DNA from: Osmia lignaria lignaria
Taxonomy: Eukaryota > Arthropoda > Insecta > Hymenoptera > Megachilidae
Direction: 5' to 3'
DNA: 64,000 nucleotides
Assembly: GCF_051020975.1 (NCBI RefSeq)
Contig: NC_135042.1
Span: 3,867,888 to 3,931,887 of the forward strand
Each line of letters starts with the position of its first letter. The first letter of the stretch is position 1. The position numbers were made by a program, and so were the translations under genes. This document shows positions 1 to 13,690 of the stretch, one piece after another. The notes beneath the pieces were generated by a model. That model searched no databases. It was not told the DNA's origin and worked only from the letters and a program-made list of their open reading frames with translations.

Positions 1-2500
1 TACACCATTCGACTGATTTTTTATCCACACATTTTAAATTTTCTTTTTTGACGATAATTTTGAAAATTCAACGCGATAAATAATTAACGAAATTTCAGTC
101 ACGAATGTCGTGTCGTATTTTAAACATTCTACGAACGGAGTCAGATATGTGGAAAAATGGGTCAACTCGAAATTTGAATACGTGAAAGTTGTTTGGAAAA
201 GGGAGGAACGTTTTTAACATTTGAAAATCACGTTACCGCCTGTGCTTCAGGGAATTTTGAAAATTTTCACTTTAACATTCGTTTCTGATTAAAGATTTAA
301 TAAAAATGATCCATTCAGTGATAGATGGAAAACTCCTAAATTTATCTTTTATATTTTTACTATTAAACCTTCAAAAATTAAAAAATTAATTGATGTGTTA
401 ACAGGTTAAACATAATCATTATCACAGTGTGAAAATACTTTTATTTTGAAATACGAAAACTAGACTTTGAGTTGCACGCATTCTTTCAACGATCTTCTAA
501 CCAGACCACCGTCGATAAAGTAATTACCAGCAAAATTAATTGCACCGATAAATAGACGGGGAAACTTGTTCTATCGATGGAACGGAAAACTTTTCCAATT
601 TTCCCACAACTCGTTGTAAAACGATCGGAGAATCGCGGTCGAGAAGGCGGAAAGCGACGAAATATCGTGTACATTTCTGGGATCGGTTTACGGTTGCTTG
701 TATATAATTATTTTGTTACGGTGGCGTGTACTGAAACGCATAAACAACAAATAATGGCTCTGGTCACCAGAGATACTATGTTGAAAACGTATACAGGATT
801 TTGATCATTTCCATAAAAATTACTATGTTAAAAATCAAATTTACAATTTGAAGGGAGAAATATATAAAGTAGATATTCGTGAAAATATACAGGAGCATGA
901 TCCCTGTTTGACGTCGTTAAATAAAATACAGAAAAATAAATATAAATATAAAAATTTCACAGAAGATGGAATCGAACAGTTTTAGCTTTCTAAAAACTGA
1001 TTTCACCCTTCAATTACATTCGAATTCCTCTTAAACGTCAATTCGTCTCTCTCTCTCTCAAAAAAAAACAGAACTATTACAACAAACAGACTGTGCTTTT
1101 TGAAACACGATACGCTCTCAGCCGATGCCATTTAATTTTCACTCCGCGAAGCTACTCTTTCATTCGGCTACAAGAAAACAAGCTGTTCCAGGTAACAGTA
1201 GCTGCTGTTTCATCCCCCTTCAACGTTGAACAAAATAAATACCCTGCCATCCCGTCCAGTCGCTCGGGATAAATAAATCCCGTCGTCAAACTCTTTGAAA
1301 GCTTGTTTTAAGGGACGGTCGAGAAGGGCGGGAGAGAAAGGGAGAGAAAAAAGGGGGCGAAAAGTTCCACGTTGAATTTTAACCTGAAAGCGTTTGCCGG
1401 ACAAGTGTCTGTAATAGGCTCCTTGTACCACTTTTTTACCCGCCGCTGCCGCTTTAGTACCCACTTTATCACGGTGTGGTCGTTTCGTTTCAAGTGGATT
1501 ATTCTGCATCCGACGCATTGCCCCAGGTGGGCACGGTTTATAGTCGAGGTTATTACGATCAAACCTCATTGTACTGCATGTTGACGGTACCATACTCGAC
1601 CAGTATTTGTACAGCGTGGCCAATTATAATCCATCTATTCAATAATATATCTTCAACTATTTGTTTTTTAAAGAATATTCCAAACACAGCTTTGTTTCAA
1701 GAGTGATATTTTGTATTAACTCTAGGGAAAGAGACCCAATCATATGATATTCTTTATCCCATGTCTGACTTATCGTTGACCTATACTACTTACTGGAGCT
1801 TCATACCGTTGTTCCTCCCTTAAACAGGGACTGATTTGACTTCCCTAAATATAAATAGACTTTGAATGCAAGTCTTGTGTATATCTTCGACAACATCACC
1901 AAAAAATAGTGCGAAAATTCATTATTATTAATTAATAAATAGACGAAGAAAAAGAATTTGTACTTTACAAAACACCCATAAAAGCGAAAGCTTATAAATG
2001 TGAAAAAGGAACGAATACACAGCTATCAGATTTCTTTCACGATATTCAAAGTTTATCGAACGTGACAGGATGGAAATTGCTCGAAGACCCGGCGTGCATC
2101 GCAAACACATTTAGTTTGATGTCCCTTAACAAGCACAAGAAACTGTTCAAGAAACACACACCGATTAATTCCGTTCCACAGTAAACTTGCATGGAAGTGT
2201 ATATCAGATAGACAAACTTTTTATCAACTTCAGAGACGGGGACTGTCTCGATGTAAAGTCGGGCGTAAAATAAGCGAAAACAAAGTTACATGACTGAGAA
2301 AGTTAGCATGTTGCGAAGACAACGGTACACGTAAGGGTCTTCATGGTCCGTCGAAGAAAATCATTTTACTTTTCTACACGTCCATGTCTTGGTCCAAAAA
2401 TTTGTAGAATAGAAAAATTATTTGAGCTTCGAATAGATTGCTAATGTTGATTACAACTTGATAAATGTACATTTCAATTTACATGGAGGATCAGGAAACT
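1..2500. other. AT-rich non-coding DNA
   Basis: This stretch is AT-rich with short homopolymers and a CT run followed by an A run near 1047-1070. A CpG-richer patch at about 1140-1570 lets chance reading frames stay open on both strands. None starts with a convincing ATG or resembles a known protein. I see no gene here. Confidence 0.6.
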
Positions 2501-4030
2501 CGAAATTGTGGATGAAAACATGAAAACGAATTCAAAACACGCTAGCTCACGCATCCCAACGACCAATCACGAAAATTTCGGATTGATCACGCGACCCGGC
2601 AATCACCTTTCTTTGTATGCGAGCGTAACGGCCAGCCGAATTCCCGAAATTCGGGAACGTAGAAAGGAATGGCTGCGATGCAGCGAATCTGAGCGATTCC
2701 CAATAACATGGACGAAACAGGAGCAAAGAAACGAACGCTAAATGACGATCGAATCGACGTGTTAACGTTACTTTTTGCAACTCGATCGAACAATTCTCGA
2801 CTTCGTATCCGATCGGATGGAGTTCCTCCTAAGTGTATAAAAAAATTATGATCACGATTTCCAGAGACGATTCTCCGTGTCCAACCGTAAATTAAGACTT
2901 AAAAATTGAAGATTAAAAATAGTTATCTCTATACGAAGGACAAGTAACATATTCCTTCGGAATAACGTGTGAGGATTTTGCAGAATTTGATGGTTTTCAG
3001 TTACGAGATGGCCTTATGTCTGGAAGGCTATAAAACCATAAGAGAACAGACGATAAAGGAGCCTTATCCGCAAGGAACACTGATGTTACTGTCCTAAGGA
3101 GGATACTGCGGAAGTGAAATGGCAGTTCCACGCGTGTTTAATCTTCTGCTTTGCAACGTTTAACTGTTACCACTGTCTGTTTACCTTACAACCCTACGGT
3201 TTCCAGGTACATCTGTACTGACCTGGTTAATTTACCGACATCAGTGTTCTTAGTGGAATGTTACCTGATTTAATTTTACACGAAGTAAAGAGTCTTATAA
3301 TAGCAAAAAAGTACATTTAATTAATTTACAATCAAGTTTCTCTGTAAACGTCCATCCATCAAGTCGTAGAGAATCGTCAGGAGTTATCATTGAAAGTTCG
3401 ATTCGAAAGATCTCTCGGCTGATTCTGTTATCGATTTCCTTGGCATACTCGACAAACGTGAGATCACGATACTGGAAGTGGCTGCTGTCCCGAAGAAACG
3501 TACAAGATCCATCTCTCGCGTGCTTTTCAAGGATTGACGTTGAAAGAGTCGCGATTTACGCGTAGCCTTTTTCTTCGTTTCGATGGTAGAAACGAAGGGA
3601 TGGGAAGCCGGTGACCCCTTGGAAGCCGTGGAAATCTAATAGACCGCAAAGCGAGGATGAGATATTGGCCTCGGGATCGGGATCGATCGATGACTACGGT
3701 AGCTAACGGTACTTACACGACGGCGCATCGCGAGTTTCGTATCAGAGGGCGAGTTTTCATCTTCTACTGTTCCCGTTACTCGCTTGTATCCATCAGGACG
3801 ATTAAATTAGTAAGCTCGACCTGCCGGCCTTTTCTCGATTGATCGATTAACTGTACCGACGTTTGAATGCTCCTCGACCGAGGAGGGTTGCGAGAGGGAT
3901 GAAAAAAAAAATATATATATATCTGGCGACGCTTGATTCCTACGAAGCGGAAAGTGGTCTCGCTGGAAAAGTTTCGCGTTTTTTCTACGTTTTCCAAGGG
4001 ACGTTCAACTTCGGAGACTAATAACGTTAA
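2500..4030. other. mixed-composition non-coding DNA with CpG-rich patches
   Basis: CpG-rich patches lie around 2540-2830 and 3400-3850, separated by AT-rich DNA. A short (AT)n run sits near 3909-3921. Short overlapping open frames occur on both strands, which is the pattern expected of CpG-rich non-coding insect DNA rather than of one real exon. Confidence 0.5.
2641..2657. repeat. 17-nt palindrome
   Basis: TTCCCGAA, one central A, then TTCGGGAA: the two 8-nt arms are perfectly complementary. Dyad symmetry of this size can mark a dimeric transcription-factor site, but no factor is assigned. Confidence 0.6.
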
Positions 4031-4039
4031 AGCTCTAAG

Positions 4040-5400
4040 TTCTGACCTTAATTTATACAGGGTTTAACTTCGTCACCTGCGGCGTTGCTCTTACTTTTTG
4101 AATCGAAGGAAAGTTGTTTCTTGCTTGAATTCGATTTATCATGAATATTACCTTTCTTTTGGCGTATTCTTGTTTGATGACTTTTTGATGGGCGTTTTGT
4201 GTTAGCTTGTATCGTATCAAATAATTGATTTGGAAAAATGGAAGGTTTGGCATAGTTTGATGATATAAAAGTACCATAAATTGCCATTTAAACTATTTCA
4301 ATTTTAAGTTATTTTTATGGCGGTGATCCATTAATAAAAACATCAATAGAAAGAGTAAGTAGAAAGAGAAGAATAAAAAATTTATCGCTCGGTTTTTCAC
4401 GTATTAATTCTTTTTAAAGCACCAACTGTTTTAAATGGAATAAAAATGTTTCCCGGCACATCGACGTGGAAAATAATAAAACTTGCGAAAACGGGGCTAC
4501 ACTTCAAAGGAATTATACCTTGAGATTAGGTGTTTTAAAACACTTATCGCTGGGAAACGAGAATTTTTTTTTAAACTCCCTCGGGTACATTGTTCCAAGT
4601 GGCTGAAATAATGTAATTAGTTGAACTTCCAGCTGTGGAATCCTTTCTGGAAATAAATCTGCTTTTCCCGTTTAATACTCTGGTTTGTTGCTGTTTAAAG
4701 ATACGCGTAATAAAACCGTTTTAACCTCCTCGTGAAAAGAGTGAAAACAATGGTAAATTCGTGGTTTAAACGGAAATTTTTATAATTTTACGCGTTTAAA
4801 ACACTTTCAATAGAATTCAAAATAAAATAAAAGTTTATTAAAAACTTCCAAAATAACTTTTTCTCTCTGATTTTAACTCGTGTCAACGATTTGAAGATAA
4901 CGTTCTTCAAATATCTACTAAAAAGTATTTAAAAATAGTTTTTATTTTCTCACATTATTAAAATAGAGAAAATATGGTCAGATACCACTGATCCCTAAAT
5001 TTACTCTGACGAGGATACAGACAATTTAATTTATCTGTGAAAACCAATCGTATATAAATTGCGATACGATATGACGTATCGATTTATAGTAACAGAAATA
5101 ACATATCTATGAAACAATTTGATGCTAGTTGGGGATTTAAATTTGAATTTATATTGAAGTACAAGTTGGAAAGGTTATTATCGCCTGCATGTCAACTAAA
5201 ATCATGAATCTTGTTAACAAAAATGACAGGGCCAATCTATTATCACAATCTCGATTATTAATACATTAATGTTATTCAAAGCATATAATCAATTAATTAG
5301 ACTATTTTTTTAAATATCATTTTTCCAATATATGTAAGTTTTTTATTCAAAAATTCGAGTTCCCAATTTTACTGGAAGCATTAGAGTCACGATTGACCCA
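4040..5400. other. AT-rich non-coding DNA
   Basis: A/T-dominated sequence rich in TTAA words. It contains a perfect 14-nt palindrome and one unremarkable 79-codon minus-strand frame (4048-4287) that matches nothing I recognise. Confidence 0.55.
4530..4543. repeat. 14-nt perfect palindrome
   Basis: GTGTTTTAAAACAC is its own reverse complement. It lies in TTTAAA-rich DNA where short palindromes arise easily, so it is recorded only as structure. Confidence 0.6.
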
Positions 5401-8400
5401 ATCAACCAATGAATTATGACACCAGATTCGTATACCGATCAAACATCTCACACAACAGCAATTAATCAACCATCCCCCTCTAATCGCCAATCATTTATCA
5501 ATAAATACCAAATACTCAACCATTTACATAAAACCGTGACGTCGATGAAGCTAATAATCCGTATGCAACTCGTGCTCAATAACCGTGCAAAAATTCGAGC
5601 ATAATTTTCTCCAGAGAAAGTCAATGATCCAAACAGACTTAGAAAGTCAAAAATCCACGAAGGATGTACATCCGAATTGACCCACAGAATATAAAGTATT
5701 CGTCCAAGCAGTGAAAATAAAATATGAGGGAAAGAAATTGGCGAAAGCGGAATCACGGAAGAGCACGCGAAAGAGGATTAAGTTTTAAGACTGTGGAAAA
5801 CAACTAGTCCGTGGAAAGTAATCGAACAGATAAGTTCGAAAGGTGGACGTCGCATGGGTATAATGTGGCGACACGATATCCCAGAAGAAATAAGCGAAGC
5901 GGGAAATGGGGATGGGTAAGAGCTTGAGAGACTGCTGTAGTATTCCGTCGACTCACAGTGAAAATTTTGGTTACTTGTTTGTCAACGCACTACGAATCGT
6001 CTGCGGTTTTCCAGCATGATTTCCTTCCATGCCCAATGGAGGAACCTAATCTAATCACATATACCGCTTCTTCGATTTTTTTATTGCACCCAGCATGAAA
6101 TGAAATCTTTCCTTCTCATTAGAGAACGATAGAAAGAAGGTTGTAAACATTCCATAGCGAAATTGAACCAATGATATCAGACACATCTCCAGCTGTTTCC
6201 CATTGCGTTCCTTCCCTGATTTCTCTAAGAGTCAAGGGTCAAAAGGTGAGCGTGTTCCGTGGTACCGCTTTATGCATGATGGGTCAAGCACGTGCAGCTG
6301 TATCTGCAATCCGTTATGCAGGCGCACGCTTTCCCCAGGCCCATGAAAATCTTATGACGTCGGGGAGGTCCGGTCCTTGCAACCGCTCGCGTAAACTTCA
6401 ATGAAAATGAGATGGTAGGCTGGTTCGTATGACCACGACGAACTACCTGGCAGCGACGAATCAGTAAACGGAAGCGGAGAAATTAGACGCCCGGAGCTAG
6501 TTTCCTTACTGCTTCCACCTTGTTTTACCTTAGCACACGTGTTTATGTGTATGCGTATGTACAAATGATAGAGAATGCTTGAGGCGATTTTATCGATCAG
6601 ACTTCGATTTGAATTATTCCTAATGGTTGGTGCTTGGAATAATAATAAAGAGGAACGGAACGGGAGTTGATCGATTTGTAAGCTATTCATTATGCGTACG
6701 GTTATCGATCCTCACTGTGTACGTTTTCGTTCTACGCGATTTTAAACAGATTTGATTACGATGCTCCCAATAAATCAAACGGATGCACGGACGCATTGGA
6801 AACGTTCGAAGTGATACATTGCAACGAACGGGATGGCACTCTTACAGGAAGACGGGAATATTTGAGTTCCGGCGTTATATTTCACTTGAATGGCGAACAC
6901 GCGATCTTTTCGCGACGCCAGCTACCAGGAGAAAGAATTGATGGATGAGAAGATTAATTAACCGGAGCTCCCGATTTCTCGGCTGACAAAGTGCGCCAAG
7001 GTTTTTTTTCCTCCTCTCTGGCATTGTAAACGAGGCTGGTTAACGATATGGACATTTGGAATTTTTATTTAATGAAATCACACTTTTCGCCTTTTTATTT
7101 CTATTCCAATAGATCTTTTAATAATAGCAATAAAATATTTCTCTTAAATTCTAAGGTATAAAATTTATGAAAAGATTGAGAAGTTGATTTAGATCAGTTA
7201 GGACCAATATTTTTTAAATGGAAACGTTTTACAGAGAAATTCTCTCCGCTGAATAAATTAGCATAAACTAGACGGTAACTCGTAACAATTTTCTGTAATC
7301 TTGTTTAAATCTTACAATTAGTTTCTCTAAACGTACCATTAAACGTTCATCTGTTAACTTGCGCATCACATCAAATACTTTCGAGTAACGTCGCTTTGCA
7401 ACAATTAAAATCTCTTCAGCCTTGTATCCTTAATTAAATTTCGTCCCGTTTGAAAACACAGCGTTTCGCCTGGTAATTCAATTAAAACGAAACAAAATTA
7501 CAGTTCCTCTTTGAAAACTGGCTTGCTTGTTGCGAGCCTGCCGGCTCATTCTTTAACCATATCCATCTTCATTTTAACCGGGCTACTTCACAAATAGTTT
7601 TCTCAACATCAGAAAATTAGCCGAAGCTTCCGTTCATGGCTTCCGGTGCAACAAGCCTCGAAGAAAGTGCGAAGAAAAAGTTGGATCGATCCGAGCCACC
7701 CCATTTTCTCGTAAACATCGAATAAGAGTTGAAAGCTCGTCAAGGGGATGCATCGGATGCGAAAGTAGAAAAAAATGGGGGAAGGAAGAAGAAAGGAAGG
7801 GAGCTCGACTTCATCGACGTCCTCGTTCAGTGAAATCATTCATAAAATATGATTGGACACTTTCAGAAGAGACGTGACCGTGTAAATTAACTTGAACGAA
7901 AATGGCGATCGATAAACGAGCATCAAAAGCCCTCGAGAACGTATCGTCGTTTTTCGCGAATACGAAACCGGGTTAATAGCCACTAAAAGGCACCTTTATT
8001 TTGCATGTAACGTGTTATTATATTAACGAGACGTAATGACAACGGTCCACGGTGCATTATATAACTTTCTAATTAACTTGCAATGGCAATAGGAACGGGT
8101 ATTGATGTAAATACCTCTTTTTGCAATAATAATTGACTCTGTTAATACCTCTTAAACGGCATTAAAATAATACTATTTGCGAAAGCTGGAAAGTGGAAAG
8201 TTTAATTTAAAAAGTAGAACCTGTAATTATAACGTATCTGACTACAGAGGGTCCTTTCGACAGCGAACGTATTAATGAGTTCACAGAAGGGACACAGCCC
8301 TTTGTTTTGATAAAGTGTTGGTGAGGATTTGCATGGAAGGACAAGAGTCTCGTAAAAGCTGCTTACAACGGCGATCTTTCTTTTTTTAAACAGGCAAGGT

Positions 8401-9539
8401 TTTTAAATCTTTCGTCGATCTAAACGTAGCCACTTTCTATTTAAAGATTTATCGACGAGCGAAGGACAGTTTGATTATTTTATTTTCCAACGGATTGACG
8501 TAATCAATGGTTCTTATAAAATAATAAGCGTACTGGCGGATTTGGATTGGGGACGTCGTTAAAGCGATTTCCAGGTGTCTGGAGTTCGCGGAAAGGACGT
8601 AGACCAACGGAAATAGAAATTAATGAAAGCCGGATCAGGAAACGGGTAGGAAGGATATTACGTGTTGAGGATATGGACTTTCCAATTACAATCGCATCCG
8701 AGCAGCTATCACCCTCGTGGGGTGTGCAATCGCTGTCTGTTTCTATTCACCCACATACGTGTCCCTCTGCACCCCATGGTGTTCCATATCCATACACTGT
8801 CATTCAAAATTAATTGTTAACATATTTTTTCTCAATCTCTATTATAGAGATTTCAAAAAATGTATGGGTCGAAAATATTTGTTTTCTCTTCTCTTTCTCT
8901 GTGCAAAATGACGTCTTTCTTGAATTTATCCTAAATATTTTTCTACACCTGTTGGTATGAAATTCTGACAGCTATCTTATGACTTTTGAACGACAGTGTA
9001 CATGGGTACACGACAACCAGGACAAAAGTACACTATATTTGTTGTACAGGTAGAGAAAAGCAAGCCCATCGCGGTTCCTATTTTCCGTCTGCTACACCGC
9101 AACTTCGAGTCAGTCGACCACAAAATGTATCATCTCCTAGTTTGTACTCCCAGGTTAAATTAGATTTTATTGGTACTGTTATCCATTCTACGTTATCCCG
9201 GAAAGTACTTCCGGCCGAAGCAATCACGGCCTCCGACCGCCCACCCTGCCACCCCGACAAAATTCGAATCTATTCCGACGATGCGCCGGATGCGGTCGAT
9301 CGGTACCAGAGCACGTATCCGACCAGCTAATCATTCCTTTTTCCGGTCGAGCGGAAAAGAGAAAAAAAAAAAAGAGTCACTCGTCTGTTCATCCTCTTCC
9401 AATCGCCGGCACCCTTAAGGAAACGACGGTAACGTGGTTAAATAAGACGAGTTTACATTTCCTCGAGTGCAGTATTTCGATTTTAAATCCTTTGGCTACA
9501 CTCGTCTCTGCAGGAAATTGCACTCCTACGTTTTTTCTA
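5400..9539. other. non-coding DNA of alternating composition
   Basis: AT-rich segments (7030-7600, 7980-8540, 8800-8960) alternate with more CpG-rich ones (5740-6000, 6160-6960, 7600-7960, 9080-9440). A MYC/CLOCK-type E-box CACGTG directly followed by CAGCTG lies near 6291-6301. No frame shows a convincing start, splice signals and recognisable protein together. Confidence 0.45.
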
Positions 9540-9562
9540 TTTTTTTTTTTTTTTTTTTTTTT
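9540..9562. repeat. poly-T run (about 23 nt)
   Basis: An uninterrupted T run. It could be a simple repeat or the A-tail of an old minus-strand retroposed sequence, but no flanking target-site duplication or body was identified. Confidence 0.9.
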
Positions 9563-9639
9563 AAATCGTCGAACTCAACATCCACGCGTAAGTGTGAAAC
9601 GGCGAACGGTTCGGAAAAATAATAAATATCGGGCGAGTA

Positions 9640-10190
9640 TAAAAAAAAAGAAAGTTACGATAACATAAACGAGAGAAAAGTAACGGCGAGGCAGCTTCGG
9701 GATCTTAAACTTCTTGAAATAACTGCAGCTCCCCTGGTTAATGCGCAGCTATGTTTTTCCGAGCGGCCAAAGAAAATAAAGCGACGGAGATTGCGAGAAC
9801 CGGCGCGGAACAGCTTATTCCTGCCGCTAACTTTGCCCTCCCGATACTATGGCGCGACGTAGACAAACTGTCGCAACTTCCGCGAAATTGTCGAGTTCCA
9901 GCTACCTATCATACTTCAAACTTCGAACGCCGCGCGAAATCGGCCTCGTCGCTTTTGCTGCCGCCACGCGTGTTCCACCGTACCACTACGCTTCGCTCGA
10001 TCGTCTTTCTTTCCGCGCGTTTACTATCGGCCTTACGTCATCGCTGGCAAAACCGGCAAGTTCAACGACACCGTTATGCATCGCTTGGCAATCTTTCAGA
10101 AAGTAAACCGAACGACGCCACGGTTAACCCTGACGAACGTACTACTTGCTACCTACGCGACGATCACGTAGGGTTATGAAATTACGTGTA
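9640..10190. promoter_or_regulatory. CpG-rich non-coding block
   Basis: CpG density rises sharply against AT-rich flanks. The block stays open in one + frame for 142 codons (9751-10179) and overlaps a second open frame. The long frame does begin with ATG, but its predicted product is arginine/serine-rich, as read-through of CpG-rich DNA usually is. A distal regulatory role is possible but inferred from composition only. Confidence 0.25.
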
Positions 10191-11610
10191 ACGAGGGTGA
10201 ATAGGGTTTCTGTGAAATTGCGGGAAAAGTACTTGGGTAATTTTTAATTTTTATGAAAATTTTCGGACGTCTAATCGTAAGAGACGTCAATCACAATTTA
10301 AATTAGAGAATTTAAATTTCTAAATGAAGTTCGAGGCTCCGAAGTAACCTACGAAGGGAACGTAAAATTGTCTGAGGATCCTGCTCGAACGAAAGCTCTT
10401 TCGCGATAAATCACCGAAGCAACCGAGTCACAGGCGCCCATAGATGCTCATTATTAACTCGCTACTTACCGGGTCCCGAGGTAACTTGGTCTTCTTAATT
10501 GAGGCGCGAGATAGGACATAATTTTCCAAGCGGGGATCAACTTTCTCGCCGTCGTGGCGCAACTTCTTATCGGTGGCCATCGGATTCGCGACTATGCCAG
10601 AAAAGAAAAGCCGCCGGGCTACCGAGACCCGTCCCGAATCCGTTCTGTTCCGGCGGAAACGGTGCTACGAGTGCAACTAATGATAATTGCTCTGGCCATG
10701 CAGCGATAGCTTTTATTTCGCCTGTCCGCGGTGGAAGTCGTTACAAAAACGGCTAACGTTCAACCGACTATTCGTTGGACGGACATTACGTGGCGATAAT
10801 TCCTGGATACAAATGTCTCTAACAAATGTATACCGCCGTTGCATATCACGATTACCGGTTCAGACTTTTCTACGCAGATTAAGTTTCTTTGGAAAGAAAT
10901 CGGATCGATAGAAAAGAATTTTCAATTTCTTAATGAGGGGTCTATTTACCCTGCTCTTCTCCCCTTTTTAGTTGAGCCACTATCATGCTTGCATGATTTA
11001 ATTTTTAAAAAAATTATATTTGTGGGTATCAGCAAATTTGAATCCACGCTTCTTTAACATAAGGTCATCCCCGAATCTGGGAACATTTACGCTGAAACTT
11101 CGCGACACGGCCATCTTCTCATGGTATTACGTGGTACGCAAAATAGGAGAAACTTCGCGTCACGTCTTGACGCTAAGTCTAATACCTAGATTAAGTAGCT
11201 ACGAACTTGGCGTAGACTAATGGCTGCAACACGAGATGGACGGTTCCATGCTTTATCAGCAGCTAGAGGGACGTTTGGATACCCATTCACCTCCTCTATC
11301 TCGATCCACATTTTCAAATTAAAGATTAATAATTCCGCATATATACGAGTATACGTGGCGTTAATTAAGCTTCAAAGTTTATTCGTTTCATCATACTTGA
11401 ATTTTAAAGCCTGCTCATCTGTACAGAGTTCCACTTAAAACTTAGACAGCTGTGTATTTTCTAGAGTACTTTAACTTTTATTTGAATTATTTTTCAATAT
11501 CAGCAACAGTTTTCTAAATCTACCCTACATGTATTTCGAGCCGTGTTTTAATTAAAATTCAGTATTTTAATTCGTACACCTTTGCTACATCCACCGTCTA
11601 CAGGAAATGC
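10190..11610. other. non-coding DNA
   Basis: AT-rich at 10200-10350 and 11290-11600, with a CpG-richer stretch at 10380-10800. Nothing beyond short chance frames is visible. Confidence 0.5.
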
Positions 11611-11619
11611 TCACTATAA

Positions 11620-12420
11620 ATCGTGAACATTTCATCCGTCCACACGCGACGGAAGGATCTCGAGGTGGAAACGGAAGGAATCTCTTTAAAGGGTCTCAGC
11701 CCGGTTGAAAGATTAATGGAAGCTCCTTTGATTGTCCAGCGGGTCGGAGCTTAACGCTGGCCGCGTCGAAGCGTGTCGTTCGCCCACGTGGAGCTATCCC
11801 GTCATCAAATAGTCAGGGGCTGAAGCAATATTTAAAGAGAGCGACGTCTCGGGTGTTAGCCGAAATATAAACTTGGCGTTCGCATTAGAATTTACCCGTT
11901 GAAATATCTTCTACGACTGTTCGCTTCGTCGCGGTCTCGCGTTCGTTTTGCGTCGCGACGCGTGGCGACGATTTTAATCGCGGCCCGTCATCGACACAAT
12001 AGAGCCCTGGCAAAAAAAGACCGGACACGGTAGCGAACGAAACGCGCGTAGGAAAATTCGCGACGAGATGTCAGCAAAGCTTCGATCGAAAGGCTCGTTT
12101 GTCTTCGTTACTCGCTCACGAGTTCGTAGGGACAGCTCCGTTTCGCGAGGGCAAATGTAGCCGTTCCTTCCGCGTGACTTCGCGGAAAATTTCCCAATTT
12201 CGTGAACGCGTGCTCGTGACGGGGGTGGAAAGAGAGGTCTCGTTTCTGGATCCGTGAAACGACCAGTTCGTATAAATAATTGATGCGGCAGCACCGTTCG
12301 ACTAATTGAGCCGCGTGTTCGTTGCATAACGCCTCGCCGAGCTGAAACAACCTATCAAAGTGGAGGGCCTCGCGTTGGAACAATTTCGGAGAAATTTCAT
12401 AAGCGTCAGATCGTTCTATC
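11620..12420. promoter_or_regulatory. CpG-rich non-coding block
   Basis: The density of CG words is high, especially at 11920-12330, and overlapping minus-strand frames of 91-117 codons remain open only because of composition. An E-box CACGTG lies near 11785. This may be a regulatory element or an unannotated exon region; I cannot decide from sequence alone. Confidence 0.25.
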
Positions 12421-12769
12421 GGTGAGAGAAAAAATAAGATGATGGAAGTTTTAATTTTTATTTTATTATGAAATTGCAGGGATGCGCGGTTACCCGAATT
12501 CAGACTAAATAATTTATTTCAAATGTTTTAATTTAATTCAAATGTTTTGTAAATTTCAGTTGCGACTGACCCAGTCTCAGTTGTTGAAGGGTTAAATACC
12601 TTATCTATATGAGACATCAGAAAATTTCACTGAAGGGACGTTTGAAAATATTATAGAACGCTGCAAACATTAATATGGCGAAACTGTGCGGAGCTCCTTA
12701 TTCAAAATTTCAAAGCAATCGCGAGGCAAGCAAGCGATAAAGAAAGAGCAAAGAGCGAGCCTTTGGCAC
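12420..12769. other. AT-rich spacer
   Basis: AT-rich linker between two CpG-rich blocks. A run of similar words (AATGTTTT, AATTCAAATG) at about 12510-12560 suggests a short degenerate duplication. No gene is visible. Confidence 0.5.
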
Positions 12770-13690
12770 GGTAAATGAGGAGTCATAACTCGCCCAGTCA
12801 AGCGACACGTCGCGTCGTCGTGACCCACAACCCCTCTATCCCTCTCCACCCCCATTCAACGTATCCGAAAACTTGCCACGGTTGTAGCCGGCCGCGATAT
12901 ATCCTTCTTTCTCTTCCTCCAGCGGGCTCATTCCCGCGCAGCCTCAGTGCATTTACAACCGCCGAGCGAATACATACATCACATCGGGTTCCCGATGTAC
13001 TCATCGGCCCGTACTCACCCTCGTGTGGCGGCGAGCAGGCAAGAAGGAGGCCACAAGCAACCCCCTGGATGCCGTAGTAGTCGGAGATCCGTGCAGAAAA
13101 TTTATAAGTCTACCCCGAAGCCCGACTTTCTCAGGCCTTTTCACACCCGCCAAACTTTTCCTCTTATCCGTGCCGCGCACCCGCGCACCCTCTCGCCACC
13201 CTCCCTCTAGCACGGTCGCCGGGAAACTTTATAATTTTATCGGCGGCGAGTTTCATCGCGCAATATCCATTACCGTTAATTTGGCCCCGTTTAATCGCCA
13301 ACCCAGACCATACGAACTAAGTGGATATCGCGGCTAAACATCCTACTCCCCTTGATATCCCTTGGTCAAGAAGCTATCCGAGAGGACTTTCTTGGCTCCG
13401 GTGTATCGAGTACTAGCCGGCACGCCGTTTTAAACCGGAACTGTTCCACGTCGAGACGGTTTCTTGGGAAATTGCGGTGGAATTATAACGCTTCGCGTGG
13501 TCGAGCCGGGGCGTTTCTAGTTCTCGGCTTTCTGCAAGCACATACTCGAAGCTAATTTAAGAGAAGCGGTAAAAGTCGGACGGAGAACGGTCGACATGGA
13601 ACACCGAACCTACCCGCCGCGGCGCACCGGGGATTAGAGAGTGCGTGGCATCGTTGAAGAGCTTGAACGCGAGTTACGAAATGAAATTTT
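12770..13690. promoter_or_regulatory. CpG-rich, C-rich non-coding block
   Basis: The + strand is C-rich (notably 12826-12856 and 13160-13210) with dense CpG. Several open frames overlap on both strands, including a 104-codon + frame at 13023-13337; none has a recognisable domain. Composition resembles promoter or enhancer DNA in CpG-replete insect genomes, but no core promoter element stands out. Confidence 0.25.

Noticed and set aside
1210..1623. 137-codon minus open frame
   Set aside because: It begins with TTG, shares its interval with open + frames, and shows no family signature.
9751..10179. 142-codon + frame with ATG
   Set aside because: Composition-driven openness with another frame open across the same DNA; no recognisable domain or splice structure.
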